This document shows, one piece after another, positions 24,590 through 33,724 of a stretch of DNA of 64,000 bases. Source of the DNA: Mycolicibacterium madagascariense. Lineage in GTDB: Bacteria > Actinomycetota > Actinomycetes > Mycobacteriales > Mycobacteriaceae. Position numbers and translations under genes: made by a program. Position 1 is the stretch's first letter, and every line of letters begins with the position of its first letter. Below the pieces are notes generated by a model. It made no database searches. It was not told the DNA's origin and saw nothing but the letters and a program-made list of their open reading frames with translations. The DNA lies in the NCBI RefSeq assembly GCF_010729665.1, contig NZ_AP022610.1:124001-188000 (forward strand), in the 5' to 3' direction.

Positions 24590-26278
24590 TCAGTTTCCGA
24601 AGTACTCGTGGATCTGCCGAATGGCCATGGACCCCTCTCCGACCGCGGACGAGACCCGCTTCACCGAACCGCTGCGTACGTCACCCACGGCGAACACCCC
24701 GGTGCGGTTGGTCTCGAGCATCATGGGCTGTCGCGGCGCATGCGGCTGCGCACCCGAGGCGCCCGAGTAGAGGGCCGCCGGGCCGGTCGGGACGAAGCCG
24801 CGGTCGTCGAGTCGGATGGTGTCGGCGAGCCACGACGTGTGGGGATCGGCGCCGATGAACACGAACAGTGCGCGGGTCTGGATCGACTCCCGTTCACCGG
24901 TGCGATTGTCCTCGACCACGACCTCTCTGAGCTTGTCGTCCCCGTGCACCTCACGCACCTCGGTGCACGATCGGACGGTCACGCGGGGATGCCGCTCGAT
25001 CTGATCGATCAGGTAGCGGGACATGGTCTTTCGCAGATCGTCACCGCGGATCACCACGTAGACCCTGGCCACCCGGCCGGCGAGGAACACTGCGGCTTGG
25101 CCCGCGGAGTTGCCTCCTCCGACGATCACCACCGGGCCGGTGCCGCAGAGCAAGGCCTCCTGCACGGTGGCGGCGTAGTAGACGCCGTTGCCCTCGAAGG
25201 ATTCGAGTCCCGGGACCGGGAGCTTGCGGTATCTGGCGCCCATCGCCAGGACGACGGCCCTGGCCACGATCGTCGCCCCGTCGGCCATGGTCATTTGGTG
25301 GTGCCCGTCGCTGGAGTCCAGCCGCACGATCTCCGCGGACACCAGGATTCGCGCGCCGAACTTGACGGCTTGCAGGGCTGCACGTTCGGCCAGATCGCCG
25401 CCCGAGATGCCTCCGGGAAATCCGAGATAGTTCTCGATCCTCGACGACGTCCCCGCCTGACCGCCGGTCGCGATCCGTTCCATGGCCACGGTGGCCAGCC
25501 CGTCCGATGCGCCGTACACCGCTGCGCCCAGCCCCGCCGGACCGGCGCCCACGACGACGACGTCGGCTTCCTCGGGCGTCGCGTCCGGCACCGACAGTCC
25601 CACGCGCCTGGCGAGTTCGGCGTTGCTCGGGTTGCGCAGCACCGCACCGCCCCAGATCACCACCGGGGTGTCCTGGGTGGTGATCCCGAAACGCTGGAGC
25701 AAGCGTTCGGCACCTGCGTCGCGTTCGAGGTCGAACCAACGGTGCGGCAATCGGTTTCGCGCGGCGAACTCACGCAGCCGGACGGTGTCGGGCGAGAAGC
25801 ACGAGCCGATGATCCGGAGCCCGACGCCCTCCTGGATGAGCAGCGAGCGCCGACACAGGTAGGCGCGCAGGATCAGATCGCTGAGCGCCGGATCGCCCGC
25901 GACGAGCGCCCGCACGCGTTCGGTCGGAACCACGAGTACCTCACCGGGCTCCACGACCTCGGCGGTGTAGAACGCGGCCTGGCCTTCGAGGTCACCCAGT
26001 TCGCCGAGGAACCGTCCTGGCCCGTGCACCCTCAGCACGCGTCGATGACCCGCATCGTCGAGGGTGGTGACCGCCACCTTGCCGGACAGGATGACGAAGA
26101 AGTAGTCGGCGCGCTCGCCTTCGCGGACGAGGACTTCGCCCGTGTCGATGGTGCGCCGGGCGCCGCCTGCTTCGAGCGTCGCGACCTCGTCGTCGGACAA
26201 CCGCGGGTACGCGCCGTACACGTCTGGGGTTTCGACGAGCGCGTCAGATTCGCGCTGGTCGACCATCACCTCAGACAT
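24590..26278 (-). CDS. cyclic-nucleotide-binding / Trx-like / TrxR-like FAD flavoprotein without CxxC
   Basis: 562 residues. N-terminal cNMP-binding (CAP-type) domain at about 20-145 (FFVILSGKVAV, GRFLGELGDL). A thioredoxin-like segment at about 155-225 has a single Cys160. From about 237 a thioredoxin-reductase-type module carries the FAD loop VVVGAGPAGLGAA and the NAD(P)H loop VVIVGGGNSAGQAA. Where true thioredoxin reductases have CATC, this protein has AAT (369-371), so it cannot reduce a disulfide by that route. TrxR-like ferredoxin reductases of the YumC type also lack it. It overlaps the preceding zinc-finger gene by 8 bases. Last gene of the chaperone run. Confidence 0.88.
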   Translation of the reverse strand: MSEVMVDQRESDALVETPDVYGAYPRLSDDEVATLEAGGARRTIDTGEVLVREGERADYFFVILSGKVAVTTLDDAGHRRVLRVHGPGRFLGELGDLEGQAAFYTAEVVEPGEVLVVPTERVRALVAGDPALSDLILRAYLCRRSLLIQEGVGLRIIGSCFSPDTVRLREFAARNRLPHRWFDLERDAGAERLLQRFGITTQDTPVVIWGGAVLRNPSNAELARRVGLSVPDATPEEADVVVVGAGPAGLGAAVYGASDGLATVAMERIATGGQAGTSSRIENYLGFPGGISGGDLAERAALQAVKFGARILVSAEIVRLDSSDGHHQMTMADGATIVARAVVLAMGARYRKLPVPGLESFEGNGVYYAATVQEALLCGTGPVVIVGGGNSAGQAAVFLAGRVARVYVVIRGDDLRKTMSRYLIDQIERHPRVTVRSCTEVREVHGDDKLREVVVEDNRTGERESIQTRALFVFIGADPHTSWLADTIRLDDRGFVPTGPAALYSGASGAQPHAPRQPMMLETNRTGVFAVGDVRSGSVKRVSSAVGEGSMAIRQIHEYFGN

Positions 26279-26534
26279 AGACTTCGTGGACGTAGCACCA
26301 GCGCCAATTCTCGCCGGGTTCGAAGGACTGGACGATCGGATGCCCAATCCCATGCGCGTGCGCCCGGGCGTGCCGCATGGGTGACGAGTCACAACAGCCG
26401 ACGTGCCCACACGTCAGGCACAGCCGCAGGTGCAGCCACGGCGTGCCGAGCCGCAGACATTCCTCGCACCCGGTCGAGTGCGGACGTACCGGGCGGATCG
26501 CCGCCACGTCGGGATCGACGTACACAGACGTCAT
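26271..26534 (-). CDS. UBP-type zinc finger protein
   Basis: 87 residues, a single UBP/BUZ-like zinc finger. Ligands visible: C23/C26, C39/C42, C47/C48, H54, H58, H60, H65 region. In eukaryotes the fold reads ubiquitin C-termini. Bacterial copies are short and of unknown function, often found beside TrxR-like flavoproteins as here. It overlaps the thioredoxin gene by ATGA at its start and the flavoprotein by 8 bases at its end, so all three are translationally coupled. Confidence 0.85.
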   Translation of the reverse strand: MTSVYVDPDVAAIRPVRPHSTGCEECLRLGTPWLHLRLCLTCGHVGCCDSSPMRHARAHAHGIGHPIVQSFEPGENWRWCYVHEVYV

Positions 26535-26983
26535 GTTCGTGCCTCCTTGTCTTCCTTGGTCGTAAGCGTCTCGTCCAGCCAGTTGCGAAGTGCCGCAATG
26601 GAAGCAGCACCGGACTGCCTCTTCAGGACGTGTCCGTGCTCCAGCAGGAGTAGCGTCGGGACGGCCTGCACGGAGAACCGCTGCGACGTCTGTGGCGCCT
26701 GGTCCACGTCCACCTTGACCAGCTTGAGGCGGCCGGCCCGCTCCCGGGCGAGCTGCTCCAACGCGGGGCTCACCATGCGGCACGGTCCACACCAGGTAGC
26801 CCACAGGTCGACCAGTACGGGGACCGACGCCTGCTCGGCGACGTCGGAGAAGTCGGCGTCGCCGGCCGTGGCGATCCAGGGCAACCACTGATGGCAGTGG
26901 GCGCACCGCGGCCTTCCCGTGGCCGCCGCGGGGACGCGGTTGCGCGTGGCGCAGTGCGGGCAGGTGATGATGTCGGATTCCAT
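26531..26983 (-). CDS. thioredoxin with N-terminal zinc ribbon (Trx2 type)
   Basis: 150 residues. N-terminal zinc ribbon CPHC (8-11) and CAHC (27-30), then a canonical thioredoxin domain with active site WCGPC (Cys65, Cys68) and the cis-Pro (AVPT). This is the Trx2/TrxC architecture, associated with oxidative stress and, for zinc-ribbon forms, with chaperone-type redox sensing. It is 12 bases downstream of clpB and shares ATGA with the zinc-finger gene. Its usual reductase would be a CxxC-containing TrxR; the TrxR-like protein of this operon lacks that motif. Confidence 0.9.
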   Translation of the reverse strand: MESDIITCPHCATRNRVPAAATGRPRCAHCHQWLPWIATAGDADFSDVAEQASVPVLVDLWATWCGPCRMVSPALEQLARERAGRLKLVKVDVDQAPQTSQRFSVQAVPTLLLLEHGHVLKRQSGAASIAALRNWLDETLTTKEDKEART

Positions 26984-26995
26984 GTCATCCCTCCG

Positions 26996-29620
26996 TCAGG
27001 CCGCCACGGCCGATGCCGAATAGTCCACGGCCAGTTCGTCGTTCTGCGCGCTGACGCGGATCGTCCCGCCGCCGCCGATGTCACCGCGGAGCAGTGCCCG
27101 GCCGATCTTGGTCTCGACCTCGTGCGCGACGTAGCGGCGCAGCGGGCGGGCCCCGTACACCGGATCGTAGCCACGCTGGGCGATCAGCCGACGCGCCTCC
27201 GGAGTGACGACGAGCTCGATCTGACGCTGCGCCAATCGATCCCGTAGTTGCGTCAGCTGGAGTTCGACGATTCTCTCGAGCTGCAGCATGGACAGCGGGG
27301 TGAACAGCACGATGTCGTCGACGCGGTTGAGGAACTCGGGCCGGAAGTGCGCGCGCAGCTCGGCCATCACCCGGTCGTAGGCGTCGGGCTTGATCTCGCC
27401 GTCCGCGGTGACCCCATCGAGCAGGTGGTGCGATCCGATGTTGGACGTCATGATGACCACCGTGTTGCGGAAGTCGACCCGACGTCCCTGCGCGTCGGTG
27501 AGTCGGCCGTCGTCGAGCACCTGCAGCATCGTGTTGAACACGTCGGCGTGCGCCTTCTCGATCTCGTCGAGCAGCACCACGGAGTAGGGCTTGCGCCGCA
27601 CCGCCTCGGTCAGCTGACCACCCTCCTCGTAACCGACGTAACCCGGTGGCGCCCCGACCAATCGGCTCACCGTGTGCCGCTCCTGGTACTCGCTCATGTC
27701 GAGGCGGACGGTGTTGTCCTCGCTGTCGAACAGTGCGGCGGCGAGCGTCTTCGCCAGCTCGGTCTTCCCGACCCCGGTCGGACCGAGGAAGATGAACGAG
27801 CCGATCGGGCGGCGCGGGTCGCGGATTCCGGAGCGGGCCCGGATGACGGCGTCGGCGACCAGTCGAACCGCCTCGTCCTGGCCGATGACGCGTTCGTGCA
27901 GTATGTCGTCGAGCCGCAGCAGCTTCTCCCGCTCGCCCTCCTGCAGTCGGGCAACCGGGATGCCGGTCCACGCGGCGACGATCTCGGCGATCTCGTCTTC
28001 GGTGACGACCTCGCGAAGCAACCGCTTCTCGCCCTGCTTGGTCGCCAGTTGTTCCTCTGCCGCATGCAGTTTGCGTTCCAGCTCGGTGATCTGCCCGTAG
28101 CGCAACTCGGCGGCGCGGTTCAGGTCGTACGCGCGTTCGGCTTCGTCGGCCTCGTGCCGGAGCTGCTCGAGTTGACCGCGCAGTTCCTGCACCCGCCGGA
28201 TCGCCTGTCGTTCGGCGTCCCACTGGGCGTGCCGGGCGTCGGTCTCGGCGCGCAGATCGGCGAGTTCTCGGCGGAGGTCGGCCAGCCGGGCCTGACTGGC
28301 CGCGTCGGTCTCCTTGGCCAACGCCGCCTCTTCGATCTCGAGCCGAGTGACCCGGCGGGTCATCTCGTCCAACTCCGCTGGCATCGAGTCGATTTCGGTG
28401 CGCAGCCGCGCACATGCCTCGTCGACCAGGTCGATCGCCTTGTCGGGCAGGAAGCGATCGGTGATGTAGCGGTGCGACAGGGTCGCCGCCGCGACCAGTG
28501 CGGCATCCTGAATCTTCACCCCGTGGAACACCTCGAGGCGTTCGCGCAGCCCGCGCAGGATCGACAGGGCGTCCTCGACGTCGGGCTCCTCGACGAGCAC
28601 GGTCTGGAACCGACGCTCGAGCGCGGCGTCCTTCTCGATGTGCGTGCGGTATTCGTCGAGGGTGGTGGCACCGATCATGTGCAGCTCACCGCGGGCAAGC
28701 ATCGGCTTGAGCATGTTGCCGGCGTCCAGTGAGCCCTCCGTCGCCCCGGCGCCGACCACGGTGTGCAACTCGTCGACGAAGAGCAGGATGCGACCCTCGG
28801 CGGCCTTGACCTCCGACAGCACCGCCTGCAGCCGTTCCTCGAACTCGCCGCGGTACTTCGCGCCGGCGATCAGAGCGCCCATGTCGAGGGAGAAGATCGT
28901 CTTGTCCCGCAGACCTTCCGGCACGTCGGCGCGGACGATCCGCTGGGCCAGACCCTCGACGATCGCGGTCTTGCCGACGCCAGGATCACCGATGAGCACC
29001 GGGTTGTTCTTCGTCTTGCGACTGAGGATCTGAATGACCCTGCGGATCTCGGCGTCGCGTCCGATGACCGGATCCAGCGTGCCGGCGCGGGCCTCGGCGA
29101 CCAGGTCGCGCCCGTACTTCTCCAGCGCCTCGTAGGCTCCCTCCGGCGACGCCGACGTGACCCGCTGATTCCCCCGGACCTTGGTCAGCGCGGTCAGGAA
29201 GGAATCGCGGGTCACGCCGTGCGAGAGCAGGATTCGGCCGGCCGCGCTCGCCGTCCCCTCCTCGGCGAGCGCGATGACGAGATGCTCCACGGACACGTAG
29301 TCGTCGCGCAGTCGCTGCGCCTCGCGCTCGGCGGCCTCCAGGAGCGTCGCGAGCCGCCGGGTGACGGAGACCTGACCCGGGGCGGCGCCGGGGCCGCTCA
29401 CCCGCGGACGCCGGTTCAGCTCGCGGTCGAGGTCGGCGCGCAGGGCCGCGACGTCGGCCCCCGCGTGATCCAGCAGTCGCGGCACCAGACCCTCGGGCTG
29501 GTCGATCAGCGCCGTCAGCAGATGCTCGCCGTCGACCTCGACGTGGCCCATCCTGGTCGCGATGCCCTGGGCCTCGGCCAGCGCCTCCTGGGACTTCTGG
29601 GTCAGCTTGGTGACGTCCAC
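26996..29620 (-). CDS. clpB: ATP-dependent disaggregase ClpB (accessory copy)
   Basis: 874 residues from GTG at 29620, which has GAAGGAGG 8 bases before it. N domain at about 1-150, AAA1 with Walker A GDPGVGKT (211-218) and Walker B FVDELH (281-286), a long coiled-coil M domain at about 405-535, AAA2 with Walker A GPTGVGKT (613-620) and LLDEIEKAH. This is a complete Hsp100 disaggregase that works with DnaK/DnaJ/GrpE, all encoded upstream in the same run. It overlaps cbpM by 19 bases. Mycobacteria normally have a clpB elsewhere, so this is probably a second, operon-bound copy. Confidence 0.93.
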   Translation of the reverse strand: MDVTKLTQKSQEALAEAQGIATRMGHVEVDGEHLLTALIDQPEGLVPRLLDHAGADVAALRADLDRELNRRPRVSGPGAAPGQVSVTRRLATLLEAAEREAQRLRDDYVSVEHLVIALAEEGTASAAGRILLSHGVTRDSFLTALTKVRGNQRVTSASPEGAYEALEKYGRDLVAEARAGTLDPVIGRDAEIRRVIQILSRKTKNNPVLIGDPGVGKTAIVEGLAQRIVRADVPEGLRDKTIFSLDMGALIAGAKYRGEFEERLQAVLSEVKAAEGRILLFVDELHTVVGAGATEGSLDAGNMLKPMLARGELHMIGATTLDEYRTHIEKDAALERRFQTVLVEEPDVEDALSILRGLRERLEVFHGVKIQDAALVAAATLSHRYITDRFLPDKAIDLVDEACARLRTEIDSMPAELDEMTRRVTRLEIEEAALAKETDAASQARLADLRRELADLRAETDARHAQWDAERQAIRRVQELRGQLEQLRHEADEAERAYDLNRAAELRYGQITELERKLHAAEEQLATKQGEKRLLREVVTEDEIAEIVAAWTGIPVARLQEGEREKLLRLDDILHERVIGQDEAVRLVADAVIRARSGIRDPRRPIGSFIFLGPTGVGKTELAKTLAAALFDSEDNTVRLDMSEYQERHTVSRLVGAPPGYVGYEEGGQLTEAVRRKPYSVVLLDEIEKAHADVFNTMLQVLDDGRLTDAQGRRVDFRNTVVIMTSNIGSHHLLDGVTADGEIKPDAYDRVMAELRAHFRPEFLNRVDDIVLFTPLSMLQLERIVELQLTQLRDRLAQRQIELVVTPEARRLIAQRGYDPVYGARPLRRYVAHEVETKIGRALLRGDIGGGGTIRVSAQNDELAVDYSASAVAA

Positions 29621-29919
29621 GATGGCGTCCTCCTTCGTCGTGAGGCTGTTTCGAGCTCGTCGATGCGGTCCAACAGGTCGAGCACCAATCCGATGGCGGC
29701 GTAGTTCAATCCGAGCCCCGTCCTGAGCCGCTGAATCCGGGCGATCGTCACCACCGCGGCTGGTCCGAACCGCAGATCGCCGCGATGATCCCGTTGGCAG
29801 GAGACCAGGCCGAGCGCCACCAGTCTGCGCACCAGGTCGGGATGCAGGGCGCACCGCGCGGCGAACGCCTCGAGGGGCAGGCCGGGTCGGCGTGCCAGCG
29901 CGTGGCCCGGGGTGCTCAT
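29602..29919 (-). CDS. CbpM-type chaperone modulator (MerR-like HTH)
   Basis: 105 residues. MerR-like helix-turn-helix features ([15 protein letters not shown], then [25 protein letters not shown]) and a short helical tail. CbpM proteins bind the J domain of the partner CbpA and inhibit its co-chaperone activity. Its position directly after the CbpA-type DnaJ, overlapping by ATGA (29916-29919), supports this over the alternative HspR repressor. HspR normally follows dnaJ in the main dnaK operon, so this gene occupies its place. Confidence 0.75.
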   Translation of the reverse strand: MSTPGHALARRPGLPLEAFAARCALHPDLVRRLVALGLVSCQRDHRGDLRFGPAAVVTIARIQRLRTGLGLNYAAIGLVLDLLDRIDELETASRRRRTPSWTSPS

Positions 29920-30821
29920 CGTCCCCTCCTCGGGTCGAACGTCGACACCGTCGCCAACTGTTCGAACAGATCACGTTCTGCCGCCGAGGGTTTCGGTGGG
30001 ACCATGACCTTGATCTCGGCGTAGAGGTCCCCCGGCGTGCCGTGCGGATGGGGCATGCCCTCGCCCCGCAGCCGCAGCCGCCGCCCGGTCGACGATCCCT
30101 GGGGCACCTTGACCTTCGCCTCGCCGCCGGGTGTCCGGATCGCGACGGTGGCGCCCAGTTCGGCCTCCCAGGGCGTGACCGGCAGATCGACCGTGACGTC
30201 GCGGCCGTCGAGCCGGAAGCGCGGATCCGGCGTGATGTGCACCCTGAGGTAGAGATCTCCCGGCGGCCCGTCGCCGCTGCCCCGGCCGCCCTCCCCGGCC
30301 AGCCGGATGCGCTGCCCGTCGACGACGCCGGCGGGGATGGTGACGCCATAGCTGCGGCCGTCCAGCGAGATCTGGCGCCTACCACCGCGATAGGCCTCCT
30401 CGACGGTCAGCTCCAGCACCGCCTCCTGGTCGGCACCGGGAATGGGTCCGAATCCGCCACTGCCCCGGAAGATGTCGCCGAAGAGGTCCTCGATGTCGAT
30501 GCCGCCACCGCCGAAACCCTGCCCGTAGCGCACCCGCGCACCGGACCGCCCCGCGCCGCCGACGCCACCGCGAGCGGTACGCTCGTCCCAGTCCTCTGGG
30601 ACGTGGCGGAAGTCGTCACCGAAGCGGTCGTACCGCGTGCGGGTGTCCGGATCCGACAGCACGTGATACGCCTCGTTGATCTCCTTGAACCGGTCTTCGG
30701 CCGCGGGATCCTTGTTGACGTCGGGATGGTACTTGCGTGCCAGTGTGCGGAATGCCTGCTGAATCTGGTCAGCGGTCGCGTCCCGGGACACTCCGAGGAC
30801 TTGGTAGAGGTCGCGCGCCAC
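29916..30821 (-). CDS. DnaJ/CbpA-type co-chaperone
   Basis: About 301 residues from GTG at 30821, 7 bases after the grpE stop; AAGGAG at the end of grpE serves as ribosome site. J domain at 1-66 with HPD at 32-34, a Gly/Phe-rich linker at about 90-125, and two C-terminal beta domains ([17 protein letters not shown]). The four CxxCxGxG zinc-finger repeats of class A DnaJ are absent, so this is class B (CbpA-like). It would deliver clients to DnaK and be controlled by CbpM encoded next. Confidence 0.9.
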   Translation of the reverse strand: MARDLYQVLGVSRDATADQIQQAFRTLARKYHPDVNKDPAAEDRFKEINEAYHVLSDPDTRTRYDRFGDDFRHVPEDWDERTARGGVGGAGRSGARVRYGQGFGGGGIDIEDLFGDIFRGSGGFGPIPGADQEAVLELTVEEAYRGGRRQISLDGRSYGVTIPAGVVDGQRIRLAGEGGRGSGDGPPGDLYLRVHITPDPRFRLDGRDVTVDLPVTPWEAELGATVAIRTPGGEAKVKVPQGSSTGRRLRLRGEGMPHPHGTPGDLYAEIKVMVPPKPSAAERDLFEQLATVSTFDPRRGR

Positions 30822-30828
30822 CGGCGTC

Positions 30829-31347
30829 TCACTCCTTGGGTCTGCTGACGACCACGGAAGCCGGCCGCAATTGATCGGCACCACGTCCGTAACCCGGCCG
30901 CCGCACCTCCACGACCGTCCCCGGCGCCTCGTCGGCGTGCGCGACGAGACCGACCACCTCGTGGCGCTGCGGGTCGAACGGCACCCCCGACTCCTCGTCG
31001 CGGGGATAGCCGAGCCGTTCGAGCACCTGCAGCCCCTCGTCCAGAATGCTGCGCACGCCCTCGACGATCGCGTCGGACCGGTCACCGGTGTGGGCGATCG
31101 CCCGTTCCAGATTGTCGACGACGGGTAGCCAGGCGGCGGCCACCCGCGAGCGCTCCGCCGCCCGCTCGCGTTCCAGTTCGCGGACGTAACGCTTGCGCAG
31201 GTTGTCCAGATCCGCGACCGCCCGTCGCCAACGGTCCTCGACCTTGGCGAGCTCGGCGTCCAGGTCTGGTTGTGCGGCAACGTCTTCGGACGGGCTCTGC
31301 CCGTCGCGGTCCTCGTCGGTCGTCGTGTGCTCCATCGGGCTGACCAT
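30829..31347 (-). CDS. grpE: nucleotide exchange factor GrpE
   Basis: 172 residues. An acidic N-terminus ([30 protein letters not shown]) is followed by the long dimerisation helix and the [16 protein letters not shown] segment, then the beta domain ([24 protein letters not shown]). ATG at 31347 is 6 bases after the dnaK stop; ATG at 31335 is an alternative. It releases ADP from the DnaK encoded upstream. Smaller than housekeeping actinobacterial GrpE. Confidence 0.9.
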   Translation of the reverse strand: MVSPMEHTTTDEDRDGQSPSEDVAAQPDLDAELAKVEDRWRRAVADLDNLRKRYVRELERERAAERSRVAAAWLPVVDNLERAIAHTGDRSDAIVEGVRSILDEGLQVLERLGYPRDEESGVPFDPQRHEVVGLVAHADEAPGTVVEVRRPGYGRGADQLRPASVVVSRPKE

Positions 31348-31353
31348 GGCGGG

Positions 31354-33243
31354 TCAGCCCCGATCGAATTCGGCGTCGACCACGTCGTCGGCGCCGACGG
31401 AGGCACCGTGGCCGTTGCTCGACGTCGCCTGGTGCCCGTTGGTACCGCCGGCGGAAACGGGCTGCAGGCCGTAAAGTGCCTGCTGCAGTTCAGAAGTCAG
31501 CGATTGCAGCCGCTCCAGCGGTGTCTCGTCCCTGACCGCCTGCCGGGCGTCGGCGACCAGCATCTCGGCGCGGGCCCGGTCGTGCGGCGCCGCCGAGTCG
31601 CCCAACTCGGCCAGCCGACGCTCGACCTGATAGGCCGCCGAGTCCAGCGCATTGCGCGCGTCGACGTGCCTGCGCAGTTCCTCGTCCTCGCGGCGGTGGG
31701 CCTCGGCCTCGGCGAGCATCCGGTCGACCTCGTGCTGATCGAGGTTCGACTGTTCGCTGATGGTGATGCTCTGCTCGGCACCGGTGTCCTGGTCGCGGGC
31801 CGTGACGTGCAGGATGCCGTTGGCGTCCACGTCGAAGGTCACCTCGATCTGTGGCTCGCCGCGCGGGGCCGGACGGATGTTCTCCAGCTTGAACCTGCCG
31901 AGAACGCGGTTGTCCGCGGCCATTTCGCGTTCGCCCTGCAGGACGACGATGTCCACGGCCGGCTGATTGTCCGCCGCGGTGCTGAAGACCTCGCTGCGCC
32001 GGGCGGGGATGGTGGTGTTGCGCTCGAGGATCTTCGTCATCACGCCACCGGCGGTCTCGACGCCCAGCGAGAGCGGGGTGACGTCGAGCAGCAGCACGTC
32101 GGAGACCTCGCCCTTGAGCACGCCCGCCTGGATCGCCGCACCCATGGCGACCACCTCGTCGGGGTTGACCGTCATGTTCGGGTCCTTGCCGCCGGTGAGG
32201 CGACGGACGAGGTCCTGGACGGCGGGGATGCGAGTCGACCCGCCGACCAGGATGACCTCGTCGATGTCGTTCGCCGTCACCTTGGCGTCGCCCATCGCCT
32301 GCTTGACCGGAGCCATGCAGCGTTCGACCAGATCGTGTGTGAGCTCCTCGAACGTGGACCGGTTGACGGTCATCACGAGATGTTTGGGGCCGTTGGCGTC
32401 TGCGGTGACGAACGGCAGGTTGATCTGCGTCTGGGTCACCGAGGACAGTTCGACCTTCGCCTTCTCGGCGGCTTCGAACAACCGTTGCAGGGCTTGGGAA
32501 TCCTTGCGGAGGTCGATGTGGTTCTCGCGCTGGAACTCCTCGGCGAGATGGTCCACCAGCCGGCGATCGAAGTCGTCACCGCCGAGGTGGGAATCACCTG
32601 CCGTGGCGCGCACCTCGACCACTCCGTCGCCGACGTCGAGCAGGCTGACGTCGAACGTGCCGCCGCCGAGGTCGAACACCAGCACGGTCTCGTGGCCCTT
32701 CTTGTCCAACCCGTAGGCCAGGGCGGCGGCCGTCGGCTCGTTGATGATGCGCAGCACGTCCAGTCCGGCGATGCGACCGGCATCCTTGGTGGCATTGCGC
32801 TGGGCGTCGTTGAAGTACGCCGGGACGGTGATCACCGCTTCCCTGACCCGCTCCCCGAGGAACTTGCTCGCGTCCTCGACGAGTTTGCGCAGCACCTGCG
32901 CGCTGATCTCCTCGGGTGAGTACTGCCTGCCGCGCACCTCGAACCGGGCGGCGCCACCGTCGCCCTCGACCACGTCGAAGCTGACGGCCTTGGCCTCCTC
33001 CGATATCTCGTCGAAGCGGCGACCGATGAAACGTTTCGCCGAATAGATGGTCCCCTTGGGGTTCATGATCGACTGCCGCCGGGCCAGTTGTCCGACGAGG
33101 CGTTCGCCGTTCTCGGTGAACGCGACCACCGACGGCGTGGTGCGCGCCCCCTCGGTGTTGGGGATCACCACCGGTTCCCCGCCCTGCCAGGCGGCGATCA
33201 CCGAGTTGGTGGTGCCGAGGTCGATGCCTACCGCTGTTGCCAT
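31354..33243 (-). CDS. dnaK: Hsp70 chaperone DnaK (accessory copy)
   Basis: 629 residues. ATPase domain at about 1-365 with GIDLGTTNS at the N-terminus, [11 protein letters not shown], and [11 protein letters not shown]; substrate-binding domain at about 370-520 ([14 protein letters not shown]); a helical lid and an EFDRG-type C-terminus ([11 protein letters not shown]) that replaces the usual EV(D/V)D end. The order dnaK-grpE-dnaJ is kept, but cbpM and clpB replace hspR. Start ATG is 3 bases after the stop of the small membrane protein. A housekeeping dnaK is expected elsewhere; this is probably a dedicated copy. Confidence 0.95.
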   Translation of the reverse strand: MATAVGIDLGTTNSVIAAWQGGEPVVIPNTEGARTTPSVVAFTENGERLVGQLARRQSIMNPKGTIYSAKRFIGRRFDEISEEAKAVSFDVVEGDGGAARFEVRGRQYSPEEISAQVLRKLVEDASKFLGERVREAVITVPAYFNDAQRNATKDAGRIAGLDVLRIINEPTAAALAYGLDKKGHETVLVFDLGGGTFDVSLLDVGDGVVEVRATAGDSHLGGDDFDRRLVDHLAEEFQRENHIDLRKDSQALQRLFEAAEKAKVELSSVTQTQINLPFVTADANGPKHLVMTVNRSTFEELTHDLVERCMAPVKQAMGDAKVTANDIDEVILVGGSTRIPAVQDLVRRLTGGKDPNMTVNPDEVVAMGAAIQAGVLKGEVSDVLLLDVTPLSLGVETAGGVMTKILERNTTIPARRSEVFSTAADNQPAVDIVVLQGEREMAADNRVLGRFKLENIRPAPRGEPQIEVTFDVDANGILHVTARDQDTGAEQSITISEQSNLDQHEVDRMLAEAEAHRREDEELRRHVDARNALDSAAYQVERRLAELGDSAAPHDRARAEMLVADARQAVRDETPLERLQSLTSELQQALYGLQPVSAGGTNGHQATSSNGHGASVGADDVVDAEFDRG

Positions 33244-33246
33244 CGT

Positions 33247-33513
33247 CTAGTCCCTTTCATTGCCGGTGCCGGAGAGGAGCGCGCGTTGACCGCGCGGTAG
33301 CGCTTGGACGAGGAACCCGGCCGCGGCGCCCACGCAGGCACCCGCGGTCAGGCCGCAGGCGGCCAACACCATGGCCGAGGTCAACGGTTCGATCGTGTTG
33401 AAGAGCCCGAGGATCCACCCGATGAGCGCACCCATCAGGGCGCCCGAACAGCGCCAGGCGGCTCGGCGGTACCGCAGTTCATCGGGCCATGGCGTCGTTT
33501 CGCGGATTCGCAT
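33247..33513 (-). CDS. small two-TM membrane protein at the head of the chaperone operon
   Basis: About 88 residues from ATG at 33513, with GAAGGA 9 bases upstream; ATG at 33522 is too close to that site. Basic/acidic N-terminus, two hydrophobic helices (about 26-40 and 46-71, the second rich in Ala/Gly) and a short basic tail. No recognised family. The stop codon is separated from the dnaK ATG by 3 bases, so it leads the operon and is probably coupled to dnaK translation. Possible roles are membrane recruitment of the chaperones or a stress sensor; neither is shown. Confidence 0.65.
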   Translation of the reverse strand: MRIRETTPWPDELRYRRAAWRCSGALMGALIGWILGLFNTIEPLTSAMVLAACGLTAGACVGAAAGFLVQALPRGQRALLSGTGNERD

Positions 33514-33724
33514 CACGGACATTCCTTCGCCTGGGTTTCGGAGAGTTCTCGTGCCCGAGGCACCCGCCACCACTGACTCGACGGTGCTGAGTCGCCGGGT
33601 GACCTCGGAATACCGAGTCTGACAATCAGATTCGACGAGCGCGTGCACCCAGCGGGACCGAAACGTCGATCCGGATTGGTCCTGCCAGCACCAGGCCTTC
33701 ACACCCTGCGCGGGCGAAGCGACG

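Noticed and set aside
24590..26278. Ordinary thioredoxin reductase
   Set aside because: The redox CxxC is replaced by AAT and a cyclic-nucleotide domain is fused in front.
24173..26653. 826-codon plus-strand open frame
   Set aside because: It is antisense to the TrxR-like flavoprotein, whose domains are unambiguous; composition is Arg/Gly/His-rich as in typical shadows.
29602..29919. HspR instead of CbpM
   Set aside because: The MerR-like HTH is compatible with both, but the gene follows a class B DnaJ and overlaps it, and no HAIR element is nearby; CbpM fits better.
33575..33593. GACTC-N9-GAGTC repeat upstream of the chaperone operon as an HspR (HAIR) site
   Set aside because: HAIR is CTTGAGT-N7-ACTCAAG; here the half-sites point the other way with a different spacing, so HspR control is not supported.
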